Positions 16,232 to 26,200 of a stretch of 64,000 nt of DNA are shown piece after piece (position 1 is the first letter of the stretch; every line of letters starts with the position of its first letter). Under the pieces are notes generated by a model. The model had not been told where the DNA came from. It ran no database searches and worked only from the letters and a program-made list of their open reading frames with translations. Source of the stretch: Desulfofundulus thermobenzoicus. Its GTDB lineage: Bacteria > Bacillota > Desulfotomaculia > Desulfotomaculales > Desulfovirgulaceae. The position numbers and the translations under genes were made by a program. The DNA is taken from positions 1-64,000 of the forward strand of contig NZ_WHYR01000007.1 in assembly GCF_009428905.1 (NCBI RefSeq). The letters run 5' to 3'.

Positions 16232-17464
16232 TTACAAGCAATGGATGTGCTTATAGCAGGTTTCAGTATCCAGGCTCTCTAACAAGTTGCTTAATGATGA
16301 AATCACCGCATCCCAGCTGTAATTCTCTTTTACATAGCGTGATCCATTCCGTCCCAGTTGCTGCCGGTAATCTTTATTGGAGATTATTTTGCCAAGTCCC
16401 TGCGCGAAGGACGGATAGTCGGTATATTCAAGACCCCCGCCGCTGTGCCGGCAGTGCCCGGCCAGTACCGCACATTCACCGTTGACCAGAACCGGCGTTC
16501 CCAGGGCCATGGCCTCCAGCACTACCAGGGAAAGGCTTTCATAACGGGAGGGTTGAACAACCGCCAGGGCATTTTTAATCAGGGCGTATTTGGTTTCTTC
16601 ATCTACGAAGCCCAGGTAGAAAATACCCTTGTCCTCCGGTAGTCTTTCCCGGCAGTGGCCGGCCAGAAGCAGGTTTACCGCCGTTTCAGGATGGGCCGCC
16701 CGAAAGCGCATAAAATAATCAAAGAGTTGATCGATGTTTTTGCCAGGGTCCACCCGGCCCAGGTACAAAAGATAGGGTGAAAGCCGGCCCGGGGCTGGGA
16801 TTTCACCCTTAACCTGTTCCGGAACATCGATGCCTGAACCGGTGACAATGAAGGTTTTGTTCTTGACTGGAAAGGTGCCTGCCACCAGATCCCTTTCTTC
16901 CTCGCTTAAAAAGATAAAGGCTCTGGGCCACTGAAAAATCCTACGGAACAGTTTCAAGAAAAGCGGGGGTTCGGCATGGGCGGTGGGCACCAGCACGGCC
17001 CTGTCCTTTACTTGGGGAAGCCCGAAGTAAGTAGTGCAGTAAAGGTAGGTAAAAAAAACAAAAATATCATACTTATTTCGGTGCGCATTGATATACTCAA
17101 AAAGCTTGCTGGCATAAGGCCCCTGGGCTTTCATCCAGATCTCTTCCAGCCATGCGGGCATAGGAATATGGCGGTGCACCAGCCTGTTTAAATGGGCAAA
17201 ATACCAGCGCCGGGGATAGTCCACCGGAAAGCGCAAAACCGGAATGCCGTTGCAGGTGGTTTTACCCGCCGGATAATAATTTTGCCAGGTGTGGTAATCC
17301 AGAGCGCAGGTGGTCAGCACGTCGATGGAAAACCTGCCGGCCAGCCTTTCGGCCACCTGGCGGCTTAAAGTTTCCGCCCCGCCCACCACCTCTTCGCCAT
17401 AGCGCTGGACCACAAAAGCAATTCGACGCAAAGCTCCAAACTTCCTCCCGGTGTTAAAATACAT
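16232..17464 (-). CDS. GT4-family glycosyltransferase
   Basis: A 410-residue GT-B protein with an N-terminal RRIAFVVQRYGEEVVGGAETL acceptor-domain loop. The donor domain contains YLLYLGRVDPGKNIDQLFDYF and the Ex7E segment SRYESLSLVVLEAMALGTPVLV. The N-terminal VVGGAETLSRQVAERL pattern is common in S-layer and exopolysaccharide clusters. It overlaps the next transferase gene upstream by 11 bases, so the two are co-translated. Confidence 0.9.
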   Translation of the reverse strand: MYFNTGRKFGALRRIAFVVQRYGEEVVGGAETLSRQVAERLAGRFSIDVLTTCALDYHTWQNYYPAGKTTCNGIPVLRFPVDYPRRWYFAHLNRLVHRHIPMPAWLEEIWMKAQGPYASKLFEYINAHRNKYDIFVFFTYLYCTTYFGLPQVKDRAVLVPTAHAEPPLFLKLFRRIFQWPRAFIFLSEEERDLVAGTFPVKNKTFIVTGSGIDVPEQVKGEIPAPGRLSPYLLYLGRVDPGKNIDQLFDYFMRFRAAHPETAVNLLLAGHCRERLPEDKGIFYLGFVDEETKYALIKNALAVVQPSRYESLSLVVLEAMALGTPVLVNGECAVLAGHCRHSGGGLEYTDYPSFAQGLGKIISNKDYRQQLGRNGSRYVKENYSWDAVISSLSNLLESLDTETCYKHIHCL

Positions 17465-18626
17465 CTTCCATTACTGTGTTTAACTGCTCACCAATGGCCT
17501 CCCAGGAATACCTGCTTTCCACCAGCAACCGTCCATTATGTGCTAGACTAACCCTCTTTGCAGGGTTAGTCAATAAATCGATGACCTTCCGGGCAAATGC
17601 GCCGGGATCGTCGGCCACTTCCAGGTGCCTGCCCGGTTCCACTAGCAACCCCTCACAGCCCACGCTGGTGGAAACCACCGGCCTGCCGCTGGCCAGGGAT
17701 TCCAAAATTTTCAGGCGCGTTCCCGCCCCGGCCCGCACCGGACAAATGACCACCGCTGTCCGGGCCAGGTGTGGCCTTAAATCCGGCACATAGCCCAGCA
17801 GGTTGACCGCCTCGTCGGCAACCAGGGCCTTTACTTCCGGGGGTGGTTCTTTGCCGGCAATATCTAACCTTACATCCGGTACAGCCTTTTTTATTTCCGG
17901 CAAAATGTTATGGCAAAAATAAACAATGCCGTCGGCATTGGGAGGATAGCGCAGGTGGCCGAAAAATAGTAGCGCGGGCTTAGAGACATCAGCCAGTGGT
18001 CTGAAATATTCCGTATCCACACCGTTGGGGATTACCCGTACGGGAATTTTTATCTGTTGCTGCAATACTCCGGCATCCGCAGGAGAAGCCAGCAGGACCA
18101 GATCGGCCGCCCGGGCGTATACAGGTTCCCAGTAAGAAAGCCTGACCAGTTCCAGCAAGGAAAAAATTTTTGGCCACCCTTTGACCACCTGGTTCAGGCG
18201 GGCACGATAAACACTTGAAACATCGGTTAGATCCAACACCTTTTGGGGAATTGAACAGCAGTTTAAATAACCGGCCATTTTCAGTTGGCAGGCCATTACC
18301 AGGTCAAACTTCTCCTGCCGGGTAAGGTTTTGCAAGAGAAAGGACATGCGGCGCGAAGCCCTGGCGGCCACAGTCACCGGTAGGTGGGGCAGCTGCAGAA
18401 CATTCAGGATCATTGTTTTTCTATTCAGCTTAACCATCTGAATGCTGCGGCACAAAGGTTCCAGTGAAGGCAGCCACTGCCCGACCTCCCGATCGGAAAC
18501 AAAGGTAACCAGGGTGACCCGGTGCCTTTTAGCCAGGGAACGCAAAAGATGGTAATTTCGTATCTTATCCCCCTGATCCAGCGGCCAGGGTGGTTCGGCA
18601 GTGAGAAAAAGAATTGCTTTACTCAC
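17454..18626 (-). CDS. GT4-family glycosyltransferase (PEP-CTERM/XrtA-like subtype)
   Basis: About 390 residues, beginning SKAILFLTAEPPWPLDQGDKIRNY, a start typical of sugar transferases in exopolysaccharide loci. The donor domain has LLFFGHLRYPPNADGIVYF, LDIAGKEPPPEV and CPVRAGAGTRLKILESLASGRPVVST; this subtype replaces the classic first Glu of Ex7E with a Gly-rich GAGTRLK loop. GTG 18626 is chosen (AAGGAG five bases upstream) over the in-frame ATG at 18659. It overlaps both neighbours by a few bases. Confidence 0.88.
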   Translation of the reverse strand: MSKAILFLTAEPPWPLDQGDKIRNYHLLRSLAKRHRVTLVTFVSDREVGQWLPSLEPLCRSIQMVKLNRKTMILNVLQLPHLPVTVAARASRRMSFLLQNLTRQEKFDLVMACQLKMAGYLNCCSIPQKVLDLTDVSSVYRARLNQVVKGWPKIFSLLELVRLSYWEPVYARAADLVLLASPADAGVLQQQIKIPVRVIPNGVDTEYFRPLADVSKPALLFFGHLRYPPNADGIVYFCHNILPEIKKAVPDVRLDIAGKEPPPEVKALVADEAVNLLGYVPDLRPHLARTAVVICPVRAGAGTRLKILESLASGRPVVSTSVGCEGLLVEPGRHLEVADDPGAFARKVIDLLTNPAKRVSLAHNGRLLVESRYSWEAIGEQLNTVMEDVF

Positions 18627-19755
18627 GGTTTCTCCTTTTACTTTTTCCAACCTGCTCATATAACGCCAGGGTTTCCTTTGCGCAGCGCTGCCAGGAAAAT
18701 GAGGTTACATGTACATTGCCCTTTTCCACTAACTCCTGGCGCAGGGCGGGGTTTTCAATCAACATTAACATTTTATTGTGTAAATCGGTAATATCCGTGG
18801 GGTCAAAGACAAGAGCGGCTCCGCCGGCCACCTCGCCCACCGCCGTGGTGCCGGAGCACAGGACAGGCACACCGTGACGCATGGCTTCCAATACCGGCAG
18901 GCCAAACCCTTCGTACAAAGAAGGGTAGACAAAGAACAATGCATTCCGGTAAAGGGATGCCACGATCTCATCGGGCATATAACCGTATAAATGAATCCCC
19001 TTCCCAGCCAGGGAGGCAAAGAGGTTAGGCTTTTCCACCCCAGCCACCACCAGGGACACCCGGGACTTAACCGCCTCCGGCAGGCCGTTATATGCATTAA
19101 GGAGGAATGCCGTATTCTTTCTTTTATCCACCGCACCCAGGGCAAAGATATAATCGCCTTTTAAGCCGGGGGGCCGCTCTTTTGTATAATCCCGTCCCGA
19201 TGCAGGTATTTCAACCGGAGCTTCATAAGTAACCTTTATTTTTCCCAGAGGCACACCTAGAACATCAGCGATATCCCGGCGGGAAAATTCCGAAACGGTG
19301 ATTATAAGGTCGCTAACCTTTGTCACCCGGGGTAAAACCCCCATCCGGTAAAACCGGCTGATCCGGTGCCGTAAAGTAAGCCTGATATCCCCAAACTCCC
19401 TGCGCCGGAATTCTATTACATCGTGTATGGTAGTAACGATGGGGCATGGTTTAAACACGACCGGCGCTATGTTAGCCGGACAATGGAGCACATCCAGCCT
19501 GTCCCGCCTGGCGGCAATGGGCAGGGCAAACTGCTCCCACAAGGCCAGATTCGGGGCGCTGAGAATACGCATTTCGAAAGGACCATCATGAAAGTATTCC
19601 ATAACGCCTGTATCGGCCATCCTGTCGGCATACAAGCAATAGGTGAAATCCTTCAGATGAAGGCGTTTAAATTCAGAGAGTAGATTAAAGATATAATTAC
19701 CAATCCCCCGCCTGGTCTTTCGCAGGGCATAGCGGGCGTCGATACCAATACGCAT
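18619..19755 (-). CDS. GT4-family glycosyltransferase (mannosyltransferase-like)
   Basis: A 378-residue GT-B protein beginning MRIGIDARYALRKTRRGIGNY, a hallmark of WbaZ/MtfB-type mannosyl/rhamnosyl transferases. It has HDVIEFRR, IITVSEFSRRDIADVLGV, YIFALGAVDKRKNTAFLLNAY and the Ex7E block SLYEGFGLPVLEAMRHGVPVLC. It is the first gene of the run that continues with two more transferases and gmd-rmd to the left, and its own upstream region is AT-rich. Sugar specificity is not readable. Confidence 0.9.
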   Translation of the reverse strand: MRIGIDARYALRKTRRGIGNYIFNLLSEFKRLHLKDFTYCLYADRMADTGVMEYFHDGPFEMRILSAPNLALWEQFALPIAARRDRLDVLHCPANIAPVVFKPCPIVTTIHDVIEFRRREFGDIRLTLRHRISRFYRMGVLPRVTKVSDLIITVSEFSRRDIADVLGVPLGKIKVTYEAPVEIPASGRDYTKERPPGLKGDYIFALGAVDKRKNTAFLLNAYNGLPEAVKSRVSLVVAGVEKPNLFASLAGKGIHLYGYMPDEIVASLYRNALFFVYPSLYEGFGLPVLEAMRHGVPVLCSGTTAVGEVAGGAALVFDPTDITDLHNKMLMLIENPALRQELVEKGNVHVTSFSWQRCAKETLALYEQVGKSKRRNRE

Positions 19756-19961
19756 TTAAGACTTATTCTCCGAATTATGACTAAAATTAATATTTTATAC
19801 AGGACCTCGTCAAAGTTGCCACCGGCGTTTATATATAGTATACAATTGTTCCATGAACACTAGATGTTCGGTGGCCAGACGTACTTTATATACGTATTTA
19901 TGTACATAAGAAATTATTATTTTGAAAACTTTCTGCTTAGACTATATCGCTATGGCGAATA

Positions 19962-21044
19962 TTAATAATACGGAAAGAAATCAATCATATATTTTGCAAG
20001 ACGATCAAATTCTCGATCTATTTTATACATTAAATTTCTTTGGTCTTGGCTCCATGAACCTTTGCCAATGTTTTGTCTCGTTGGTTTTGCCTGGCTAAGG
20101 TTTTTGAGAGGGATATTTTGAACGATACTATCTGGAGCCATTACGTTTAAGTCTTCAATTTTAGCCACTGGCTCTGCATCTATAAAATCTGGTACGCATT
20201 TATAATCAATCTTTTTGTGTAAGTTATTTATTAATTTTTCCTGCACAGCCTTATAAATAAATGTGTACTGTGCTTTATCAGCACCTGTTTCTTCAATTAC
20301 ATTTGTGCCAACTTTTTTTCGTGTGTCAAAACCGTTAAATATCCACCCTCCAAACTTAGGTTGTCCCTTCAAAGGAACAACATCATCATACGGATTTTGC
20401 GAAATATATCGCTTTTTGCCCTGTTCCCAATCCATAATAAAAGCAGGCAATACTTCTCCAATCAATCCTACACAATAAGCAGAAAATAAATCAGGGGTAC
20501 AAGGTACAATAAAGTAATCTGAGCAATATAAAGCGGCTCTAACCAAAGTATTAAAAGATGGGGGCAAATCAATTAAAATGAAATCATATTTTATTCCTTT
20601 TTGTTTTTCGATTTCATTAACTAAAATATGCAAAAGTAAGAATCTATATAAACCTGAACCGCTTATCACATCTGTGCCTACATTTAAAATATCAGCAAAA
20701 TTGTTAAGCCAAAAATCGCCAGGAACGATATCGTAGTCAATATTATTTGTTTTATCTTTTGGTTTAGCAATAAAGACATCCCCAATCTTATTCTGTTGAA
20801 TATAAGGCTGAGCAAAAGCTTTTATTGTTCTGCCATGAGGAAACTCTTGAGAAGTATAGAGATGTTGGGCAAATTCTTCATTGCCTAATACAGCAATTGA
20901 AAGATTGCATTGTGGATCAAAATCAATCAATAAAACAGTTTTACCTAGATAAGAAAGTGATACACCTAAATTCCAGGCTATTGTTGTTTTTCCAACGCCT
21001 CCTTTATTATTAAATAAGGATACAGTTATTTTGTTATTAGACAT
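19962..21044 (-). CDS. ParA/MinD-like P-loop ATPase (orphan)
   Basis: A 360-residue ATPase with the deviant Walker A KGGVGKTTIAWNLG near residue 15 (signature Lys present), LLIDFDPQCNLS (A') and FILIDLPPSFNTLVRAALYCSD (Walker B and switch). The core ends near residue 260 with a long IYKAVQEKLINNLHKKIDYK segment, followed by a ~100-residue C-terminal extension without known motif. No ParB or centromere-binding gene is adjacent. Codons are much more AT-rich than in the flanking glycosyltransferase genes, suggesting acquisition with a plasmid or integrative element. ParA-like ATPases position DNA or protein cargo; the cargo here is unknown. Confidence 0.85.
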   Translation of the reverse strand: MSNNKITVSLFNNKGGVGKTTIAWNLGVSLSYLGKTVLLIDFDPQCNLSIAVLGNEEFAQHLYTSQEFPHGRTIKAFAQPYIQQNKIGDVFIAKPKDKTNNIDYDIVPGDFWLNNFADILNVGTDVISGSGLYRFLLLHILVNEIEKQKGIKYDFILIDLPPSFNTLVRAALYCSDYFIVPCTPDLFSAYCVGLIGEVLPAFIMDWEQGKKRYISQNPYDDVVPLKGQPKFGGWIFNGFDTRKKVGTNVIEETGADKAQYTFIYKAVQEKLINNLHKKIDYKCVPDFIDAEPVAKIEDLNVMAPDSIVQNIPLKNLSQAKPTRQNIGKGSWSQDQRNLMYKIDREFDRLAKYMIDFFPYY

Positions 21045-21321
21045 TTAATAACCCTCCTATCTCAATATTTTGAAGCCATGCTTTGAAAAGCTCACTTTAT
21101 CAGCCTTTTTGAAAAAATTCATCCTGGGTGGTCTAACCCACCTGTTCGCCCCCTGCTTACCCTATCATGTCTCCCGGGGTCAAAAGCCCTTACATTCCTT
21201 CGTTCAGCATAATGGGGGCGGGTGGGGCACCTTTACTCGTATGCAGGGTCATGCCCTAACGGAGGTTTTTTCGGTTCCCCCACCCAAGATTTTTACTTTA
21301 TGATATTCCTTTGTGCCGTCG

Positions 21322-21499
21322 GGCTTGTGGATATGTGAGCAACGCGAAGCGTTGTCCAAGCGAGTGTGAACCCTGTGGACAGGCGGAAGATAAACCAACA
21401 AGCTGCCTAAACCCCAGACTTCTCATTAAATAACTCCCGAGTGGCAGGAGGCCTCCCGCGCCTGTCCACATGTCCACACGAGCGGCATATCCACAAGCC
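21322..21499. repeat. 178-bp nested perfect inverted repeats with DnaA-box-like words
   Basis: The outer arms GGCTTGTGGATATG (21322-21335) and CATATCCACAAGCC (21486-21499) are perfect 14-bp inverts. Inside them TGTGGACAGGCG (21374-21385) and CGCCTGTCCACA (21459-21470) are perfect 12-bp inverts, followed by a third TGTCCACA. Each outer arm contains ATATCCACA, one mismatch from the DnaA box TTATCCACA. No gene overlaps it. It lies about 280 bases upstream of the ParA-like gene. It could be a replication origin, a partition site, or an element end. Confidence 0.7.
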
Positions 21500-21549
21500 T
21501 TTTAGGCCGCCAGTTGCTGCCACGGTAGCTGCCCAAAACCTTCTCCGGG

Positions 21550-22759
21550 AAACATTCTCTACCAGGCCGCGCTGATCCTGGTGGCCAAAAACCCCCAGTT
21601 CAAGGCGCTCTACGATTACTTGAAAACCCGGCGGGAAAACCCGCTGAAAAGCAAGCAGGCCCTGGTGGTGGTTGCCTGCAAACTCTTACGGGTAATGTTC
21701 ACCTTAGCGCAATTCTGAGTGGCCCCTTTTGGATATTTTCGTGCTCCCTTTTTTGGAATCCCCAGACTGGTTTATGGTCAGGTTGTAACCGGCCAGTTTG
21801 CGGATTTGGCGCCAATCTTCGTACCGGGTCAGGTCCCCCACTTCCCCTAAGAAGCTGGCGGCCGTAACGACTCCGATTCCGGGGATGCTCAAAAGATATT
21901 CGGCTAAACCAGTTTTGGCCAGGGCCTTTTCCATAGCCGCTTCAGTTTGGGTTAATTGCTTTTGCCAGAAGAAGATTTCTTCCAGGCACTGGGTTAGCCT
22001 CAAGCGGGCGGCGGTGAGGCCTTCCGATACGCCGGTGGATTCGTTGGTCACGGCCAGTAAAAGAACAGCCCGTTTTTGACCCACTTTCCCGCTGCTGGCT
22101 GCCTTAAGTTCAGCGGTCAGCTCTTCTGTCGTGAGCTGTTTTAGGTCGGCGGGGAAGGGCCGGTGGGTCAGAATGTACAGGGAGGCCTTCACCAGAAGGT
22201 TTTTAAAAATACGGCGATATTCGGGAAAGTACTCGTCCAGGATTGCCACCAGGATGTTCTGGGCGGAGTTTAGTTTGGCCTTTTGCTGATGGCGGTTTTG
22301 GGTGTACCCCCGAAGTTCGACCCAGATCCCTTTGGGTAGATAGCAGTGGAAAAAGCGTCATTCCCAGGTTAAAGTTGCGATAATCAGGGCGACCTTCCGG
22401 TCGTTTTTGGTGGGTTAGTTATCATCGAGCTCCTTTTGCTTTTTGACGTGGTAATGACGATCACCACCGGGATACCGGTATTGATCAGGTAGCTGGCCAG
22501 GGGTTTCCCATAGTGGCCGGAAGGTACCATGACCACGACGATGTTTTGCGCACCGATTTGTTCCTTGACCCGCTGCATTCGACCCAGTAGACGGGTAAAG
22601 TCGTTTATGCTATTATGAAAAGAGAAGGCGCTGCCCACATCAATACCCGTTGATCCGTCCAGCATGCGGGTCCAGTGTGTCCTTTTGGCGATGTCGACGC
22701 TTACAATCAGGGTGTGAACACTGCGAATCTCTTTTAGGTTTTTTGTTTCGTTTCGTCAT
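21550..22759 (-). pseudogene. IS110-family transposase gene, frameshifted, 3' end inverted
   Basis: Minus-strand pieces can be stitched in order. From ATG 22759 (GGAGGT upstream): MTKRNK, shift, NLKEIRSVHTLIVSVDIAKR; FSFHNSINDFTRLLGRMQ...VPSGHYGKPLASYL (the DEDD-type N-domain); a damaged middle; then ILDEYFPEYRRIF to LLSIPGIGVVTAASFLGEVG and KISKRGHSELR (Transposase_20 domain), ending abruptly at 21704. The expected continuation, LYQAALILVAKNPQFKALYD through VACKLLRVMFTLAQF, is present but on the plus strand at 21556-21718. The last ~160 bp have therefore been flipped. The element is inactive. Confidence 0.8.
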
Positions 22760-22799
22760 TAATCTCGACCTCCGGTACGTTTGGAATTTGCTCTAATCT

Positions 22800-23250
22800 T
22801 TTTGTACCAGGAGGTCTTTTTATTGGTCAACCCCTCTCTAAAGCATTACAGGAATGCTTGTGTAGCAAAATAAATCAATTTATCTCTAACAGCCAAATAC
22901 AGAAATTGTGAATAACCACCAAGCTGTTTACTAATAACAATTAAGTATTATCAAAGCAGTTTCGTCAACAATAACATAGCAACTTTCTGGTATGCAGGAA
23001 TTTAATTTGGAATATTATGGAGACAAGATTTGCTATAAACTTGGGGAGCGCTGTGAAGCTATTGCTCAGCAAGCAGGATGCAACGTACCTGCTACGGAAA
23101 TTTCTCGTTCGCCGTGAAGTCGTCGGGTAGGCGCTTTAAGGGGCGACTCGAAGCGTTAGGCTACCCGAAAAGGCCTTTTGGCCGAGACAGGATGCGGGCC
23201 GTAGCGCAAGAGAACCTACTCTACTCTTGGCAAATAAAACTGTATTTATG
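22800..23250. other. AT-rich spacer with a long hairpin; no clear gene
   Basis: There is no convincing gene. A 41-codon plus-strand frame at 22992-23117 (MQEFNLEYYGDKICYKLGER...) lacks a ribosome site and may be a remnant. At 23123-23168 TCGGGTAG pairs with CTACCCGA, with inner CGCTT/AAGCG, around GTTAGGC. It is followed by the palindrome AAAAGGCCTTTT at 23168-23179. I cannot assign these to a known RNA or recombination site. Confidence 0.4.
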
Positions 23251-23253
23251 CAA

Positions 23254-26200
23254 CTACTGCGACTTTGAAGAGGCTAAATCAAATAAATATGAATTAATTA
23301 TTCTACCAATATATTCCCAAGAATATTTGTTACTAGCTTTTTCATAACCGCGTTGTCCCATATCATTTGCTATAACTGAGTTATTATGCAGGTAAATGAT
23401 TGAATCAATAAGCTCTTCCATATTTGCAACTAAAAATCCATCAATACCATTTTCTATAAGATCATTAAAAGCTATGCAATTTTTATTCGCAATTACTGGT
23501 TTCTTGCACATCCATGCTTCAATTATAACAATGCCAAAACTTTCACTTTCGCTCATTGATATAAGACAACTACAAGAAGCTAAAGCACCAAGGGTTATCC
23601 TGCGAGATTGATGGCCATAATAATAAGCATATTGACTCAATATTGGTTCTTTGTCTTCGTCAATTCCAATTATTACAGCATCTAGAACATGACCTTTTTG
23701 GTTATTTATTATGTCTATAGCTTTTATAACATCATTATATTTTTTGGCACCGGATTTCCTTCCTAAAATAAGAACAAAAGGCCTGCCATATGGATGAAGT
23801 CGTTTGAAATCCGTAATGCAGCTATCAAGATTTTCGTATTCGGCAGGATTTATCCCTCCACCTGGGATGCATATAGCGTTTGCTCCAATCTTATCAAAAA
23901 ACATTTTTTTAGATGAATTTGGAGCGGAAAAAACTATATCAGCATTCCTAAAAGCATTGTAAAAAATTTTCCAATGATAATACTTATCGTCCATATGATA
24001 GTGTGGCAATATTGCACATCTGATACCGTGCTTTCTTGCATAATAAACACCTAGAACTGAAGTGGAAAAAGGTACACCCTGAATAAGTAACACATCGTAA
24101 TTTGATATATTATTTGATAACCAACTTTCCAACTCCCTAGAAAGAGGTCCTCTGGTAAAATAAATGAGCCGATCGTCAACGTTATTGCGCTTTGAAGTTA
24201 TTTCAATTAATGAAGATACCCATTTCTCAGGATACCTTAATCGCAAATAATTCTCATAATCGTCTGTTAATGATATTTTATTCGTTATGTTATCAGTCTT
24301 CTCAAATAATTCATTAACAATTACACCTAAAGTTCTAGGGTCATCCTTAGAATTAAACGGGTGACAAATTTCCAAAGTCATCACCCCTGAGTTATTTTTA
24401 GGTACATCAATTTTAACATGAAATGAGCCATCAACGTTTAGTGAATAACAAAAAATATCGTTAAAATAAATCTTAATTCGCTTGTTGTTGTTTGCATATC
24501 CTACAATTTCAATACCATTAACATATTTTGGACAATAAACTTCACATTTGTTAGATGTCCATCTAAATATTTGGTTTCCATGTTTTTCTGGCAGATACCA
24601 TCCACCCAGCAATAATGTTTTTTCGTAATAACCAACAAAAAATCTTGCGTGTAATATGTTTTCCTTGTTCCATAACGAATATAATTTTTTGCAATTATTA
24701 AAAATATATTTGGTTTTTATTCTATCCGGTTTAAATCTATAGATGTTATTAATATAACTAGGTATATGGGCATCTATATCTTCATTATTATATTCAATTG
24801 AAAAGTGGAAACGGTTATTAAGTGTTGAAATAAAATATGTTGCAATGTCAATATCAAAATCATTTAAATTACTAATTACTTTTAATATCTCGTTTAAATA
24901 TGTTTCTGCTCCTCCTAGTGGCGGTAAGGTAAATCTATAAGTTAACACTAAAAGTTTTTTTTTTGGTAAGCATATCATTTTTGATGCTGATTTATCTATC
25001 ACATTATTTAATATATTCATATACTTGTTAGCTAAAATATCCCAATCAAGATTATTGTGAGAAAAAATCCGCCCAGCATTTCTTAGCTTGTTCATTAAAG
25101 AATGATTAGACAATAAATAACTTATTTTGTCCGCAAATTCATTATGTGATGCAACAATAACATGTTCACCATCTATTAAATCAAATCCCCTAATGCCAAC
25201 TTTTGTGGAAACAACAGGTAGGCCTGCTGCTAAATATTCCGCAATTTTTAAACTTGATCCCCCACCAGTATACATAGGGTTAATTGCTATATCGGCAATT
25301 GATATTAAAATTCTTTTAATATCATCATCAACAACACCAAATAATAATGTATTTGAATGATTTTTTTTGGTTTTAAAAAAGTCGCAAGCAGAACCAATAA
25401 TTATAAAATATATATTAGGTAGCCTTAACGCTAATGTGTCAATAATAAATTTTATAGCTTCAATATTTGGTGGGTGCCCGCTGCCTATAAAAAGTGATAT
25501 TGGATATCCTTTAAAAAATTTTTTAATGTTATCATTATTGCAATGATCTTGGTATAATTTTGTATTAACTCCATTTTGGATAATCTCGATTTTAGTAGGG
25601 TCGGTAATGCTTGAAAAATTATTGTAATCTTCTTTCGAAACACAAATAATTTTTGTCGACAAATTGCATAAATGTTTTTCAATTGAAGTTACTATATTTA
25701 ATAAATCTTTATATCTAGGATGTTTAAATAATATTTCTTTTTTGATTTTTTGTTCAAAGTTGTGAGCCTCATAAATAATTGGTACATTAGGCTGATATAT
25801 TTTTAAAAGAGTTGACAGATATGGATGTTGGAATATTATTATATCGGCTCCTGTTGAATGAGACTTGTAATAGTTTAATAATGTTTCATTTTCAGTACAC
25901 ATTATCGAACTAATTATATCAGAAACAGATATATTTGTTAGTTTATTCCATTTAGCTTCAAGTGACCGATGCTCTTCAGTTTTTGGAATCCTAATTTCTT
26001 TAAAATTTGTTGTAATTTGTACTTCATTAATATTATATTCGTTTGTAAAGCAAATCAAATTTACATCGAAAAATCTTGACAATGAACTAAATAGGTTGCA
26101 AATACGTACTTCTCCACCACTTGCTGGTTTTGAAACGGGAAAGTCATTAATTAATAATATTTTTTTTCTCATTTTGACCATATTGATTATTATCCTATCC

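Noticed and set aside
19898-19909. TTATGTACATAA palindrome as operator of the ParA-like gene
   Set aside because: It lies past the 3' end of that gene, in AT-rich sequence where such palindromes are expected by chance.
23123-23168. Integron attC site
   Set aside because: GTTAGGC is present, but the matching RYYYAAC box on the left arm and the L-box geometry are not; no integrase gene nearby.
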